Below are positions 51,641 through 63,130 of a stretch of 64,000 nt of DNA, in pieces. Under the pieces are notes generated by a model. It ran no database searches and was not told where the DNA came from. It saw nothing but the letters and a program-made list of their open reading frames with translations. Position 1 is the first letter of the stretch, and every line of letters begins with the position of its first letter. Origin of the DNA: Cymbidium sinense (lineage: Eukaryota; Streptophyta; Magnoliopsida; Asparagales; Orchidaceae); assembly GCA_021442155.1 (NCBI GenBank), contig CM038215.1:2752976-2816975 (forward strand), in the 5' to 3' direction. Both the position numbers and the translations under genes were made by a program.

Positions 51641-54297
51641 TCTATTAAAAAGGCATGCATTCATAATTCAATCAAATAAAATAATTAAATTTTAAACACA
51701 CTTTTTTGCATTCATCATTCAAGTATGCTAAAATATAAATTGCATGTATAGGTATGCTTAAGATTTAATCATATGCATGATATGCATGATGGAAAGAAAT
51801 GAATAAACATGTCTTATGTGATAGTAATTCATTCTAATTAATCTTAAGATGCTTTTCTTATTGAATAAGGTTATTTAGAGTGAATCAAAACTTAGGACTA
51901 ATTAAAACATATAATATGCTATTCACTAAAGGAAATTTATTAATTAACTTACTTTAGAAGTGACTTAAGGTAGGGATGAAATAGAGGTTCTCTCTTTCTT
52001 CTCTTTATAACATAGTTGTTAAGTGTAGACCATATGAAATAAAAGGAAACACTAAGTAAAATCTTTAAATCAATCAAATCACTTAAATAAAAATTAACCT
52101 CTTTATAAATTAAATCCCTCACACTTAGCAAATTACAACTCTAAAGCCTAGTTAGGACATACCACACAAGCTTTAATTCACACACATTAGATTAAGTCAC
52201 CATTTATAGCTTTATGTTAGGGAGCTGTATGGTTTGATGTATGCTTGTTTTGTGATGTATTATTATAGATTGGAGGTTTGGGTGTATGTGCGTAGTCTGG
52301 ATATTAGGGTATTAGCCTAATCATGCTTTCTATAGGGGGTTGTGCTTAAGGGGCTCTTAAATAAAAATATAAATGTTTTTTGCTTTGTAGGTTGCTTAGC
52401 CCCTAAGCCTAACCCTAGTTAGGATAGGTGGGCTTGGTTACCCATGTGTGGGGTGCTAAGTCAAAAGTATGCATATAATTTCTTGGGTTGTATGGTGAGT
52501 TTAGCTAACATTTATTTTACAGGTGTAACTGAATTTACTTTCCTTCTTTTAATGTAATTTTGCATTAGGATTAGGATGAGTATTATGGGGGACTAGGATG
52601 AGCATTGGCTATAAGGCCAAGTCTTATGTACCATGTGATGCCTTTGTAGAAAGCATATCTAAATCAATACAAAAATAAGGAAGAAATAGAGAAAATCAAA
52701 TGAAGAAATGGAAGATGAAGAAATGAATAAGGAAGAATGAAGAATGAAGACCCCCAAAATATTCATCATTTGAAATTGTAATTATTCTCGTGTAATCCGG
52801 GTTGTATAAGAGTAGAACTCAGCTACCCACATTTCTTTTTGGGATGTATGGCATAACCCAACTGCAGTGGCCTTTTATTCTTTTGCGATGTATTTATTAA
52901 AATTGTTTGATGTTTTTTTAGCTTATGCATTAGAAAAAGCATTCCTTTTCATAGTTTGTTAATGATTGTTGATTGTTGTATGGCCTAGATGCGATTAGGC
53001 TCTTTAGATAAAATAAATTTTCTATCCCATTAACTACTCATAACTAAATTTTCAAAACAACTCATAATCTTATATAAAACCTAGGCATTAAATAAAAATA
53101 ATAAAATATTTAGCAACCCCTTAGTTGGATGTTATATGTTTAATATCATGCATAATCATCTTATTTCACTCTTGCTAAGAGAGGGCCTCCATCTTTGCCA
53201 GATAAAATGGGCTTAACCTTTGAGAGCCTATGATGGAAGAACACCTCTTTCCCTTTTGATTTGGCCCATAATCAACTTCTCATGCATTTAAGCATACAAA
53301 ATCCTATAGCCTGTGTCAAAATAAAGAGTCCTAAATTAAATAAAATTTGATAAGAATTTGCATTAGATTTAAGTCGTTATTCATACCCCCCATTCTCTAG
53401 TCTCTTAGGGAGTGTGTTTAGGGACTTAGTCTCTTTTCTAAATAATAATAACCTAGCCATCTCGTAAAAACATATGACTTGCCTACATGGATTTAAAGCA
53501 TAGGAGGAGTTAGTTGGCTGCCACTCTAGGTGATAATAAGTCTAACAGTCAGGTGATTTTCTCTCTCTTACGTAGGTAAACAATATACCCACTTTTGCCT
53601 TAAATTTAGGTCATGATTTGGCCCTCACCAAAGTTCTCTAGATTTAGAATCTGAGGTTGCTATTTCTCCTTGCAGACTACAAGCATAAATCCTCACCTCG
53701 ATATTTTTGCAATCTTATATTATGTAATTATAAGTCTTAGATTTCTAATAAAATTTCAAATAAAATAAATAAATCTCCTCAATTTTAAATATATAAATCC
53801 CAACTATAGGATAGATTGGACTGCTCACTAGGTTTCCTAGTATCATGAGTACTCCCTACTCATCTATTTTGATTTCAATAATAACTCTTCCCTTTTGATC
53901 CATCCCACTTGATCTTCTAAAATACAACCAATTTATTGATAGTACTATCTTTGAATTCTTTGGAGACAACAATCTCCTAATTTAATCGAGAGTATTCTTA
54001 AGGGATTCATTTTTCTTAAGATGTAATTAACTATGGGGTCTATCGTCTATAGGGAACTTAACGAACCTAGTTTAAATAAACCATGCTTTACTTTCTAAGT
54101 AAAGTATGGAAAAAATCTCTGGTACATTCGAAGACCCATCATGCCTTAGGAGTCCTTATTAAGTGATTAGGCCATCATATGGTAGTGATTTCTATCTTTC
54201 GAGACAGTGCACTATTCCTTGATGTTATACTCAATCACCTCAATAAGTACATCCTCAGATCTGGATTGTGTCCCCTCACATATACACACATAAATGA

Positions 54298-54500
54298 ATC
54301 TAAAAATAAACACCACAAAACCCTAAACATTAAACCCTAAACCTTAAACCCTAAATCATAAACTCTAAACCCTAAAACCCAAAACCATAAACCTAAAACC
54401 CTAAAACCTACCCGTAAACCCTAAAATCCATAAACTCTAAATTTTAAATAGTAAACCCCAAACCCATACCACCCCCTAAAAATCCTCTACAACCCTAAAT
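54298..54500 (+). repeat. Telomere-like segment left of the GC-rich island
   Basis: Degenerate CCCTAAA sequence resumes abruptly after the unassigned block and grades into the C/T-rich edge of the island. Confidence 0.85.
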
Positions 54501-55255
54501 CCTACCATAACACCCTCCCTAGCCTAAACCCCAGGCCTGTGCTACCTCCCTCCTCTCTCACTCTGACCTCTGACTCCACAACATCTCCTACTAAACCTGT
54601 CCTTGACCTACTAACCTAAATCTACCTGAGCCTAAATCTGGGCCTGCCTGGGCCCTGAGCCAGGCTGAAACTGGGCCTATGGGCCTGGGCCTAAACTGAG
54701 CTGGTAGCCAGGCTGGGCTGGCTGTGGTGGGCTGACCCCAGGCAGGCTAGGCTGAGCCTATATCCTGGCTAAACCCTGGGCTGGCTGGGCCCTAGGCTGG
54801 GCTGAGCCTGGACTGATCCTGGGCCATGAGCACCTGGGCCTGAGCCCAGGCTTAGGCCTGGATGTGAGCTGGGCCCCAGGCTGGGCCTGTGCCCTGGGCC
54901 TGACTGGGCCCTGGGCTGGGCCCTGACTAGGCCAACCTGGCCCAGGCCATGAGCCTGGACCTGGGCCCTAGGCCTGGGCCAAACTAGGCCTGACTGGGCT
55001 GAGCTGAGCTTAAACTCTTGAGCCTGGGCTCTACTAACTGGACCTGTGCCTGGGCACTGAGGCCCTGAGCCCAGGCATGATCATGGAGCCCTAACCCAGG
55101 CACTGACTGAGGCCCTAGGCCCTGGGCCCTAACTGAGCCTGAGCCTATCCAACCAGGCCCACTACTGGGCCCTACTGGGCTAAATGGGCCCTCCTAACAC
55201 CTGAGCCCTAAACCCTGGCCCTAAATCTAAACCCAATTTGATGAGCCAAACTCCC
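54501..55255 (+). repeat. GC-rich CCCTGGG island within telomere-like DNA
   Basis: The sequence keeps the CCT/CCCT rhythm of the flanking satellite, but the A positions are largely G: CCTGGGCC, CCCTGAGCC, CTGGGCC and GGGCCCTGGGC recur. A pyrimidine-rich stretch with few A (about 54540-54600, CTACCTCCCTCCTCTCTCAC) precedes the core, and both ends grade back to CCTAAA. No open frame or gene signal was seen. It is either a local A-to-G (T-to-C on the other strand) change or a sequencing error: (CCCTAA)n read as (CCCTGG)n or as pyrimidine repeats is a reported nanopore basecalling error for telomere repeats. Confidence 0.85.
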
Positions 55256-55354
55256 TACCCTAAACCTAAACCTAGACTAAACTTAAACTAAACCTAAACC
55301 CTAAACCCTAAACTAAACTAAACCTAAACCAAAACTAAAACCAAAACCCAAAAA
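55256..55354 (+). repeat. Telomere-like segment before LINE B
   Basis: Ordinary CCTAAACC/CCCTAAA sequence between the GC-rich island and the LINE B 5' end. Confidence 0.85.
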
Positions 55355-55435
55355 CCACTTTGCAAGCCTCGTCAAAGTGCTCAGCATTTCCCTTTCCCCT
55401 CGTTTTTTAGATTTTACTTTGCTTGACTATTTTTT

Positions 55436-56594
55436 GTGATTCTCATTGGATTCTTTTTTGAGTGGATGGTCGCTGGCCTATTTCATGTTTTCATTGGAGT
55501 AATACCATGGCTTGGCTTCTTCCTTGATGATTCATTAGGGAATAAAGAAGGATCCTATGGATCCTGCTATGGCATCAACTATCTTCACTTCAACTGCTTT
55601 GAAATCATTCAAAGACGTTCTTATTTGGATTTCTCTCCCCAATATGCGACTTCATTTCATTAACCATCAATTCCATTTTATTGTGGGTCCTTTATTCGGT
55701 CGGCCATTGTAAATTGACTAGACAACATCTATAAAATCTTGTCCTTCAGTGGCTAGAATCCTTATTGAATTAGACATTACCAAGAAACACCCCAAAAAAA
55801 TATGGTTGATATATAAAAATTATAGTTATATGCAAAGAATTAAATTTAAAAATTTTCCTATCATTTGTTCTCACTGTAAAATCCATGGGTATATTAATTT
55901 TGAATACTTCATTCTTCATCCTCACCTAAAAAATCCCTGTTTAGAAAACTTCTATTCCTATCCCTAGGTCGATCACTATTAAATATCAAAAAGCTACATA
56001 AAAAAAGGAATTTTTGAATGTTCTTAATAAGGATATTTTACCTCTTACTTATTCTGTGCAATTGAAGGCTTCTAATGTGAGCAATAATAATTTTTCTAAA
56101 CTTTTGGATGATGATTCTGTTTCCTCCGATTCAATCCCTGCATCCTTGCTAGCTTTGATTGATGAAAATGAAGCTTTGATTGAGAATATAAATGATGATA
56201 TTAGTGTTATGCATCATTCAAATTCAATGGATAATATGGATTTAATACCTCATGATAATCAAGTTGAAAAAATTTATTCTATTTTCCAGATTCAGGATGA
56301 TTTAAATTCTCAAAATGATTTGGCTTTGTCTAATAATTTGGGTCATGAAAAATAAGGCCTTGGTGTTCACACTTGCCTTTTGATAAATCTATTTATGCTC
56401 TCTCTCTTGCTATTCTTGATGCTCATTTGGCTTTAATAAATTCTAATGTCTTGGAAGAAGGAGAACTCATTTCTAATAAGAAGATTTCTTTTAAATCTAT
56501 GACTAATGTTGCTAAATCCTTATCAGATGATGATTATATGGGAAAAGAAAATGGTTTCCAAACTTATCATGCTAAAAGAGAAAAAAAATGTTAA
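55436..56594 (+). pseudogene. LINE B ORF1 with internal deletion and broken knuckle
   Basis: At about 55616-55625, KSFKDV (matching the LINE A N-terminal region) joins directly to LIWISLPNMRLHFINHQF, the end of DUF4283; the central part of the domain (roughly 130-150 codons in LINE A) is gone. Then come SVARILIELDITKKHPKK and a knuckle at 55866-55907 reading CSHCKIHG-Y-INFE-Y: the His (55890-55892) and last Cys (55905-55907) are both Tyr. The C-terminal region (56014-56594) is acidic and Asn/Ser-rich, like that of LINE A, ending in AKREKKC. Confidence 0.85.
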
Positions 56595-56649
56595 AAAATT
56601 CCCTCCCAAATTGCCAAGAAACACTAGATCAGCTATGGCCTCCCTCTCC

Positions 56650-59600
56650 TCTCTTAATTAAACTTTTCTTATACATAATATTTCTTTGCTTATTTTTTCT
56701 AGAGCCTCTTATTCATGCTAACAAAATTAACCATGTTGCTTGAATGATTGGTTTCAATAAATTTTTCTCTAATGTCGGTAATAATATTTAGTGTTTTTGG
56801 AAAAACTTCATAGAGGTTTTTATTCTTGATGATTTTCAAAAGTTATCAATGCTCAAATCCCTTATGGTGATTATTGTGCTTTGGGCTTAGATCTGGTAGA
56901 AATCTTCTTTGGGATAATTTGAGGAATTTTGCTACCTCTGTCAATAAACCTTGGTTTGTTGGTGGTGATTTCAACACTATTTTATTCACTTCTGAACGAA
57001 GTTAATTTTCTAATATGATCCTTGATTATAATTTGACTGATATTGGTTTTAAAGGTTCTAATTATACTAGGTAAAACTCTAGACATTAACAAAGGTTGGA
57101 TCAAATTCTTTTTAATACTCATTAGATTACTCAATGGCATATTGCTTCTATTGATCATTTAAGCAGAACCTTGTCTGGTCATGCTCCTCTTTTGGTTTCT
57201 AGAAAAGATAATTATAATAGATTAAAAAGTTTCTCTCCTTTTAGATTTCAAAACATGTGGATTCAGCATATTAATTTTTTTAATGTTGTGGATAACAATT
57301 GGAAAGCTCCTTCACATCTTGATAATTCGATTATGGGGATGAATAGACTTTAGTTTAAGCTTAAATGACTAAAGAAAAATCTGGGTTGGTGGAACAAGCA
57401 TTGTTATAATAACCTTTTTGCTAATATCAAAGATATGGAAAAATTGGTTTGTGATCTTGAGGTCTCTATTATGTCTGATCCTTCAAAGATTAAGGACTTG
57501 ACTAAGGCGAAAGATAAACATATTAATTTTCAAAATATGGAGGAGACTTATTGGCTTCAAAAAGCTGCTAGTAAACATATTATGTATTGTGATTGGAATA
57601 CTAGGTATTTCCATGCTTTAGTTATTAAAAAGAGAGCTTTAAATAATATTAATAAAAATTAAAGATGGCAATTGAGAATGGATTATGGAGAATAATGATA
57701 TTAAGGTTTTTGTTATTAATTACTTTAGAAATATGCTTAATAAGAGTTTCTCTTATGAAGATATTTTTAAATAACACTTGATTCCTTCTATTATTAGCAA
57801 TGATGACATTGATTTGCTTACTATTGTGCCTAATGAAGATGAAATTTTTAAAGTTCTTAATATCATGAACATAGATTATGTTGCTGGTATAGAGGGTTTC
57901 ACTAATCAATTTTTTCAAAATTGTTGGGTTTTTATTAAAAATGATTTGATTGACATTGTGGTTGATTATTTTTAATGGTAATCCTTTTCATAGATATTTT
58001 TCTAGCACTTATATTATTCTATACCCAAGAAAGATAATCTAGACTATTGGAGTGATCTTAGACCTATTAGTCTTTGCACCTTCTTCAATAAGCTGATTTT
58101 CAAAATTCTTGCCATCAGGCTTAGTCTTTTACTTCATAAGATTATCTCTCTCAACCAAGCTAGTTTTGTTAGAAGTAGAGCTATTTATGACAACATTTTA
58201 CTTACCAAGGAATTAATTCATGACTTAGATGCTAAGACTAGATGTTGAAATGTTCTTTCCAAATTAGATGTTACCAAAGCTTTTGATAATATCTCTTGAG
58301 ATTTCCTTTTCCATATTATGAATTTATTTGGCTTTTCTGATAAATTTACTTTTCTTATTAAAACTTGTATTAATAATGCCTGGTTTTCTATTTTGCTTAA
58401 TGGGAAAGCTTTGGGCTTCTTAACTTCTTTCCATGGCTTAAGACAAGGGGATCCTTTATCTCCCACTTTATTTATTATTATTGTTGAGTACTTATCTAGG
58501 AGCATCAATAAGTTAATTTTAAACAATCCTAGTATGTACTACAGAACTCTTGGTGGTCTTCCTGTTTCCCACTTAAGCTTTGTAGATGTTTTCATTACTT
58601 TTTGCAATGCTTCTATTCAACATATTAAGAACCTCAAGATTTTTTAAATAAATTTGGTAGAGAAAGTGTTCTTTCTATCAATGATAACAAAAGTTGTTTC
58701 ATTATTTCTTCAAGTATCCCTAATAATAAAACTGATCAAATCTGCCATATCACTAATTTTAAACATCAACACATACCTCTTAAGTACTAGGGTGCTCCTC
58801 TATTTGAAGGTCCAAAATGATCCCATATATTTTATGAGTTAATTCAAAAAAAAAAATTTTAATAAAATTTTTGTTTGGGAATTACATTTACTTTCCTTTG
58901 GTGGCAGGCTCACTATTCTTAAAAGCACTCTCAATTCTATTCCTCTTTATTTGATTCAAACTATTATTCCCACTAATTCTACTCTTATCAAAATTGATCA
59001 CTTACTTAATAAATTTTTTTTGGGATCCAATAATTCTAATAAAATAATGCATTGGACATCCTGGCATAAATGTTGTGGTCCTTTGGGTGAAGGTGGTCTT
59101 GGTTGCAAAATTATTTGTGAAGCTATGACTGCCTTCTCTCATATGCTTTGGTGGAATTTTAAAAAGAATGATAGCATTTGGGCTAATTTTATGATGGAAA
59201 AATATTGTTAAGGTAAACAACCTCCTATCTATGCTTATAAAGTTGACTCTCTAGTTTGTAAAAGTCTTTGTTCCATTAAATGGGTTGTTGAATCATTAAT
59301 ATCTTGGGGTATTCATTCGGGCTCTTATTTCTTTTGGTAAGATAATTGGATTGACAATGGCTCTTTTGACTCCCTTTGATCTACACACTCTACTACTGCT
59401 ATCAAAGTTAACTCTTTTTGGCTTAATAAGAATTGGAATGAAAACAAACTTGAGAACTACATTCATATTTCTATTTTTGACAAGTTTTGCAACATCACTA
59501 TCTTTTCTAATAAACCTAATAAAATTCTTTTCAAGCTCTCTTACAATGGTGATTTTGTTCTTAAAGAGGTTTGGAAATTTATTAGAAATAAACAAAACAC

Positions 59601-60560
59601 CTCTAATGTTTTCATTAAAGTTTGGAACAATATCATTTCCATTTCTTATTCTATTTTAGCTTGAAGGATTTTGAATGACTTCATTCCTATAGATTCTTTG
59701 CTTTGGCTTAAAGAGTTTTATTTACCTTCTAAGTGCTATTGTTGGTATCATATTGAAAATGTTAATCATGTTTTTGTCAATGGTGCTATTACTTACAAAC
59801 TTTGGATATGGTATGATGATTTATTTAACACTAACTATTTTCATGGCTCTCTTACATTATATCAACTTCTTGAAGTTTGTTTCCTTAAAACTGTGAAAGG
59901 TCATATAAAAGTTTTAATTTTTATTGCCCTTATTTGGTTCATTTGGATGGATCAAAATGATGCTAAATATCGAGGAATTCCTATTAACCATAAAAGGATC
60001 TTTGCTAGAACTAAAGAAAAAATTCATGCTTTCTTTAATGCAAATTTAATTAGTAATCTTCAATTTAGAGGTGATAAATTTGTGGCTGAGAAATTGGTTA
60101 TCACTTTGCATGATGACCCTTCCTACAAGAGTATTAGGATTATACATTGGATTAAGCTTAAAGAAAATTTTATTAAGATCAATACTAAGGGTTTCGTTTC
60201 CCCTAATAAATATGGTTGTGGTGGAATTCTTAGGGATTCTAAAGGTACTATCATTTTTACTTTTGCCTACCCCTCAAAGCTTGTTATTTATTTATCTTTG
60301 AGCTGTGGCTATTAATAAAGCTAATGATATTTGTTTAAGCAAAGACATCTTTAATATGAGGATTGAAGTTGATGCTCTTCTTTTACTTGATATGCTCAAT
60401 ACTAATAAAATGGGGAATGCTGACTTATTTTATCTTCTTAATCACACTAATAGGGTTCTTTCTCAAGTTTGCTACAAAATTTCTCACATTCTTTGTGAAG
60501 GTATGCTTGTGCAGATTTCTTGACTAATTTGGGAGATAAATTAAATGACCTTGCTTTATT
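56650..60560 (+). pseudogene. LINE B ORF2: endonuclease, RT, zf-RVT, RNase H
   Basis: Endonuclease: PWFVGGDFNTIL with GGDFN intact at 56961-56975, then QRLDQ and SGHAPLLVS (57163-57200). RT: YWSDLRPISLC at about 58035, KLDVTKAFDNIS then TGA at 58297-58299, GLRQGDPLSPTLFIIIVEYL intact, but the catalytic site reads FVDV (58579-58590) instead of FADD. zf-RVT: KCYCWYH and HVFVNG at about 59730-59790. RNase H: LKENFIKINTKGFV at about 60151-60195, where family NTDG is NTKG (Lys at 60187-60189), GCGGILRDSKG, then a frameshift near 60300 and IEVDALLLLDML. A further lost base precedes ACADFLTNLGDK near 60515. Many stops; not functional. Confidence 0.88.
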
Positions 60561-63130
60561 TGATAACCATAGCTTACTTAAGCATTCGCATGGTCTGGTC
60601 AATCTGGATAACACTAGACTACCTTACCTCAGATTTTAACTTTCGGTTATTTTGTTGATCATATTGTTATGGTGGTTTTATTCAGTCTCTTTTTTGGTTG
60701 GTTTATTTTTTTTTGTGCATCCCTTAGCAGGAATTGGTTTTTGCTATTTTTCTTTAAAGTCCTGGTCAATCTCACTTTATATGAAAGCTGCGTTGTTGGT
60801 TTTAGTTTATTTCAAAACTTAAACCCCTTTCCTCTTTACCCCATTGTATACTTGACTGACCTTTATTTGGGTCATAGTGGTGCTATTTTTAATTAGTTTT
60901 CCTATCCTCTAAGACTGGTGGTTTTCTTTATATGGCTTATGCTATGCTTCTTTTGTCACACAGCTAGTGATGTTTTGGGGATCTCTTGTTGAGTTATGGT
61001 TCTTCCTGATTTTAGCCTACCCCTCATACTAATTGATGTTGGGTTTGCCTCAGGTTTTGGCTGGCTGTTACCTTATTTGAATTGGATTTTTGGCTTCTAT
61101 GGTTGGTTCTGTTAGATGCTGAAATTTGCTTCTTCCATCTACTTGACTATTTTTTGTGGTCATTTTTTCATGGCTACTATTGGTCTCTTCTAGTTTGGCT
61201 TAGTTTTTGACTTTTTGGTGGTTGCTGTTCTCTTTTCCTTGTTTCTCTTGGGGGCTTCTATTGGCTGGTTTTTCCCTCTGCCTTGTGGATTAGAGGTAGC
61301 TTTTTTCTAGTTGTTTCCCTCCTATTTTCTCTTTTGTGGTGATTAATTGCTCTTTAAGGTTTGGAAGAGGCATTTTTTGCCTCTGGCCTTGTTTCTTTCC
61401 TTGTTAATTTGTTGCTTGTGGTAGTGTGGTTCTCTTAGGCATTTTATACTATGGTTTCTTGTCCAACTAAGTGACTACCAATTTTGTTTCTTGGTTTTTT
61501 TGAAGATCTCCAGGTGGGTTGTGGCTATGCCTGCTGTTGTTCTTTCCATCTATTTTGTGCTTTGTATTGGATTAACATCTTATTTTAGCTAGCAGCTCCC
61601 TTTACTGAATTGTAACATCTACTACTGTGTTTGGTTGTTCGATCGTAGTTATTAGTCTCTTCAGAATTTGCTTAGGTTTTGTATTTTTCAATTCTTTTTG
61701 GTTATTTTCTTGGTTTGGGTTTGTGTTTTCTTTTTGTTGGTTTTTTTCTTTGTTGATTGGTATGAGGGTAGATGCTTTATGGTTTTTTTTCTTCCAGACC
61801 TGAGTTTCTGTTTTCTAGAGGAGATGGTTATGGCTATTTTTTGTCTATGCCTAATGGTTTAGTGGCAGCTGCTCCTCTGACTGGATTGGTTTGGTTCTTG
61901 TTGAGGGCTGGTTGTGGCTCTCTCTGGCTTGGTGTCTTGGCATTGGATGTTGTCTTGCCTTGGATGCATGTGCCTTGGCTTGCTGTCTTGGGATTTAGAT
62001 TGGATGTTAGTATTGAATCCCTCTAGTTTATTTTGCTCTCCTTGTTTCCTGATATTTGTGTCTTTGTGGGTGGTGCTAGATTTGCTATTTTTCCTACTTC
62101 CTTGGTGGTGGTTTTGATGGTAATTTTTGGATGCCCTCTTGGTCTCCCTATAGCTTTCCTCTTTGTCGTGCTGCTTATCTTCTTCTATTAAGATATTTGG
62201 GTGGAGGTTTTGCCCTTAGATTTGGATTACTATTGCTCTAGAGATAGTCGTGGGTTGTTGTTATGCCTTTGGGGCTATTTTGTTGGCTTTTGTTGTTACC
62301 CCAATTCATGCTGACTACTCTTTTTTGTGTTTCTGTTCCTTTTGGTGGTCGCTTTGTTGGAATTACTCCTTGCTTTTTTAGCTTGGCCACTGATCCTACT
62401 GTAACTTTTGGGGTGCTAGCTTTATGTGATTGGTCTGCTGTGGGTTTTGGTTGGTGGGCTGTCTACTGGCTAGCTGCTTTCTCTACTTGTTTGGTGCAGG
62501 ACCTGGGTCCCTATGGGCTATTTTCCTTGGATGGTTTGCTTATATCAGGTCTGTTGACTATGATGGCATTGATGTTTCTTCATATTTTCTCTCTGGTTGG
62601 TAGCATTACATATGACTATAACACTTCTAATGAAGTATGGATGCTCATATGTATTATTGCCACTTGAGATGATCTTAACTGAGCCCTAGTCTTCTCTTTC
62701 TCAGCTCTCTCTAAATTATTTACTTTATCCTTTTCGCTTGAGCTATGATTATTGCCTTTCTAGGGTTTTGCAAAATTCTTTTGTAGGTTGGAACTTTACA
62801 GATGGAATGAGCTATACTCAGTCAACTCAACTGTTGTTGTTGTGGATCTTGTTTATCTTGCTTTCTCAAAGGGATCAGAGCGCTTAGTCCTTTTACTACT
62901 TTCATGAGTTGTAATAGTCTTACTTTGTGTCTTTTTCTCATATGCTTTTTAGCTATTGTATTTGTTTTTGTTTTTCTTTTGTTTTTTCTTCCTTTTCTAT
63001 TGTACTTAGATCGGGGTTTGGTTCTTTAGGTTTCTTGTAGCTCTGAGAGTAGTAGAAGTTTGATCTTTACCCCTATTGAGGACATTATATCTTTTCTTTT
63101 TATGATAATAAAATTCAAACTTTTTCGACC
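60561..63130 (+). other. LINE B long G/T-rich 3' tail
   Basis: About 2.5 kb strongly biased to T and G on the + strand follow the RNase H end. Open frames in it (up to 134 codons at 62263-62667) encode Leu/Phe/Trp/Val/Gly-rich strings typical of T/G-rich non-coding DNA and show no domain. TTGTTGTTGTTGTGG occurs near 62833. The end has AATAAA near 63109 and a short A-run. It may be the element's own 3' UTR or include a second inserted sequence; no internal boundary was seen. Confidence 0.65.

Larger units (their letters stand above)
46222..54297. other. 8 kb non-telomeric block, unassigned (possible LTR-element remnant)
   Basis: Both edges are abrupt changes from CCCTAAA-type sequence. No Gag, Pol or transposase motif was recognised in any frame. 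What can be seen: a direct repeat of TAATAGACACAAAGAGTT at 46233 and 46281; a TTGAC-dense section (46999-47760); a short open-frame section (48176-48605); AT-rich sequence with a 489-base tandem duplication (49480-50458); a 228-base tandem duplication (51253-51640); an A/G-rich run (52670-52750); and otherwise featureless sequence to 54297. Long non-coding sequence with internal duplications is compatible with a large LTR or a non-autonomous LTR element, but I could not define LTR ends, a primer-binding site or target duplications. It could equally be other repeat DNA inserted here. Confidence 0.5.
55355..63130 (+). mobile_element. L1-type LINE B, long but dead
   Basis: The insertion of about 7.8 kb has ORF1, ORF2 with endonuclease, RT, zf-RVT and RNase H, and a very long G/T-rich 3' tail. 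It ends ATGATAATAAAATTCAAAC, then TTTTTCGACC and an A-run against telomere-like sequence. It belongs to the same family as LINE A by shared words in ORF1 and RT. It is longer than LINE A because it keeps the RNase H region and about 2.5 kb of 3' tail, although its ORF1 is internally deleted. Confidence 0.9.

Noticed and set aside
52670..52750. A/G-rich run as a polypurine tract of an LTR element
   Set aside because: Too long and interrupted by T, and no LTR boundary could be seen on its 3' side.
62263..62667. 134-codon frame in the LINE B tail
   Set aside because: Leu/Phe/Trp/Gly composition follows from T/G-rich DNA; no domain, and neighbouring frames in the same tail are equally open.
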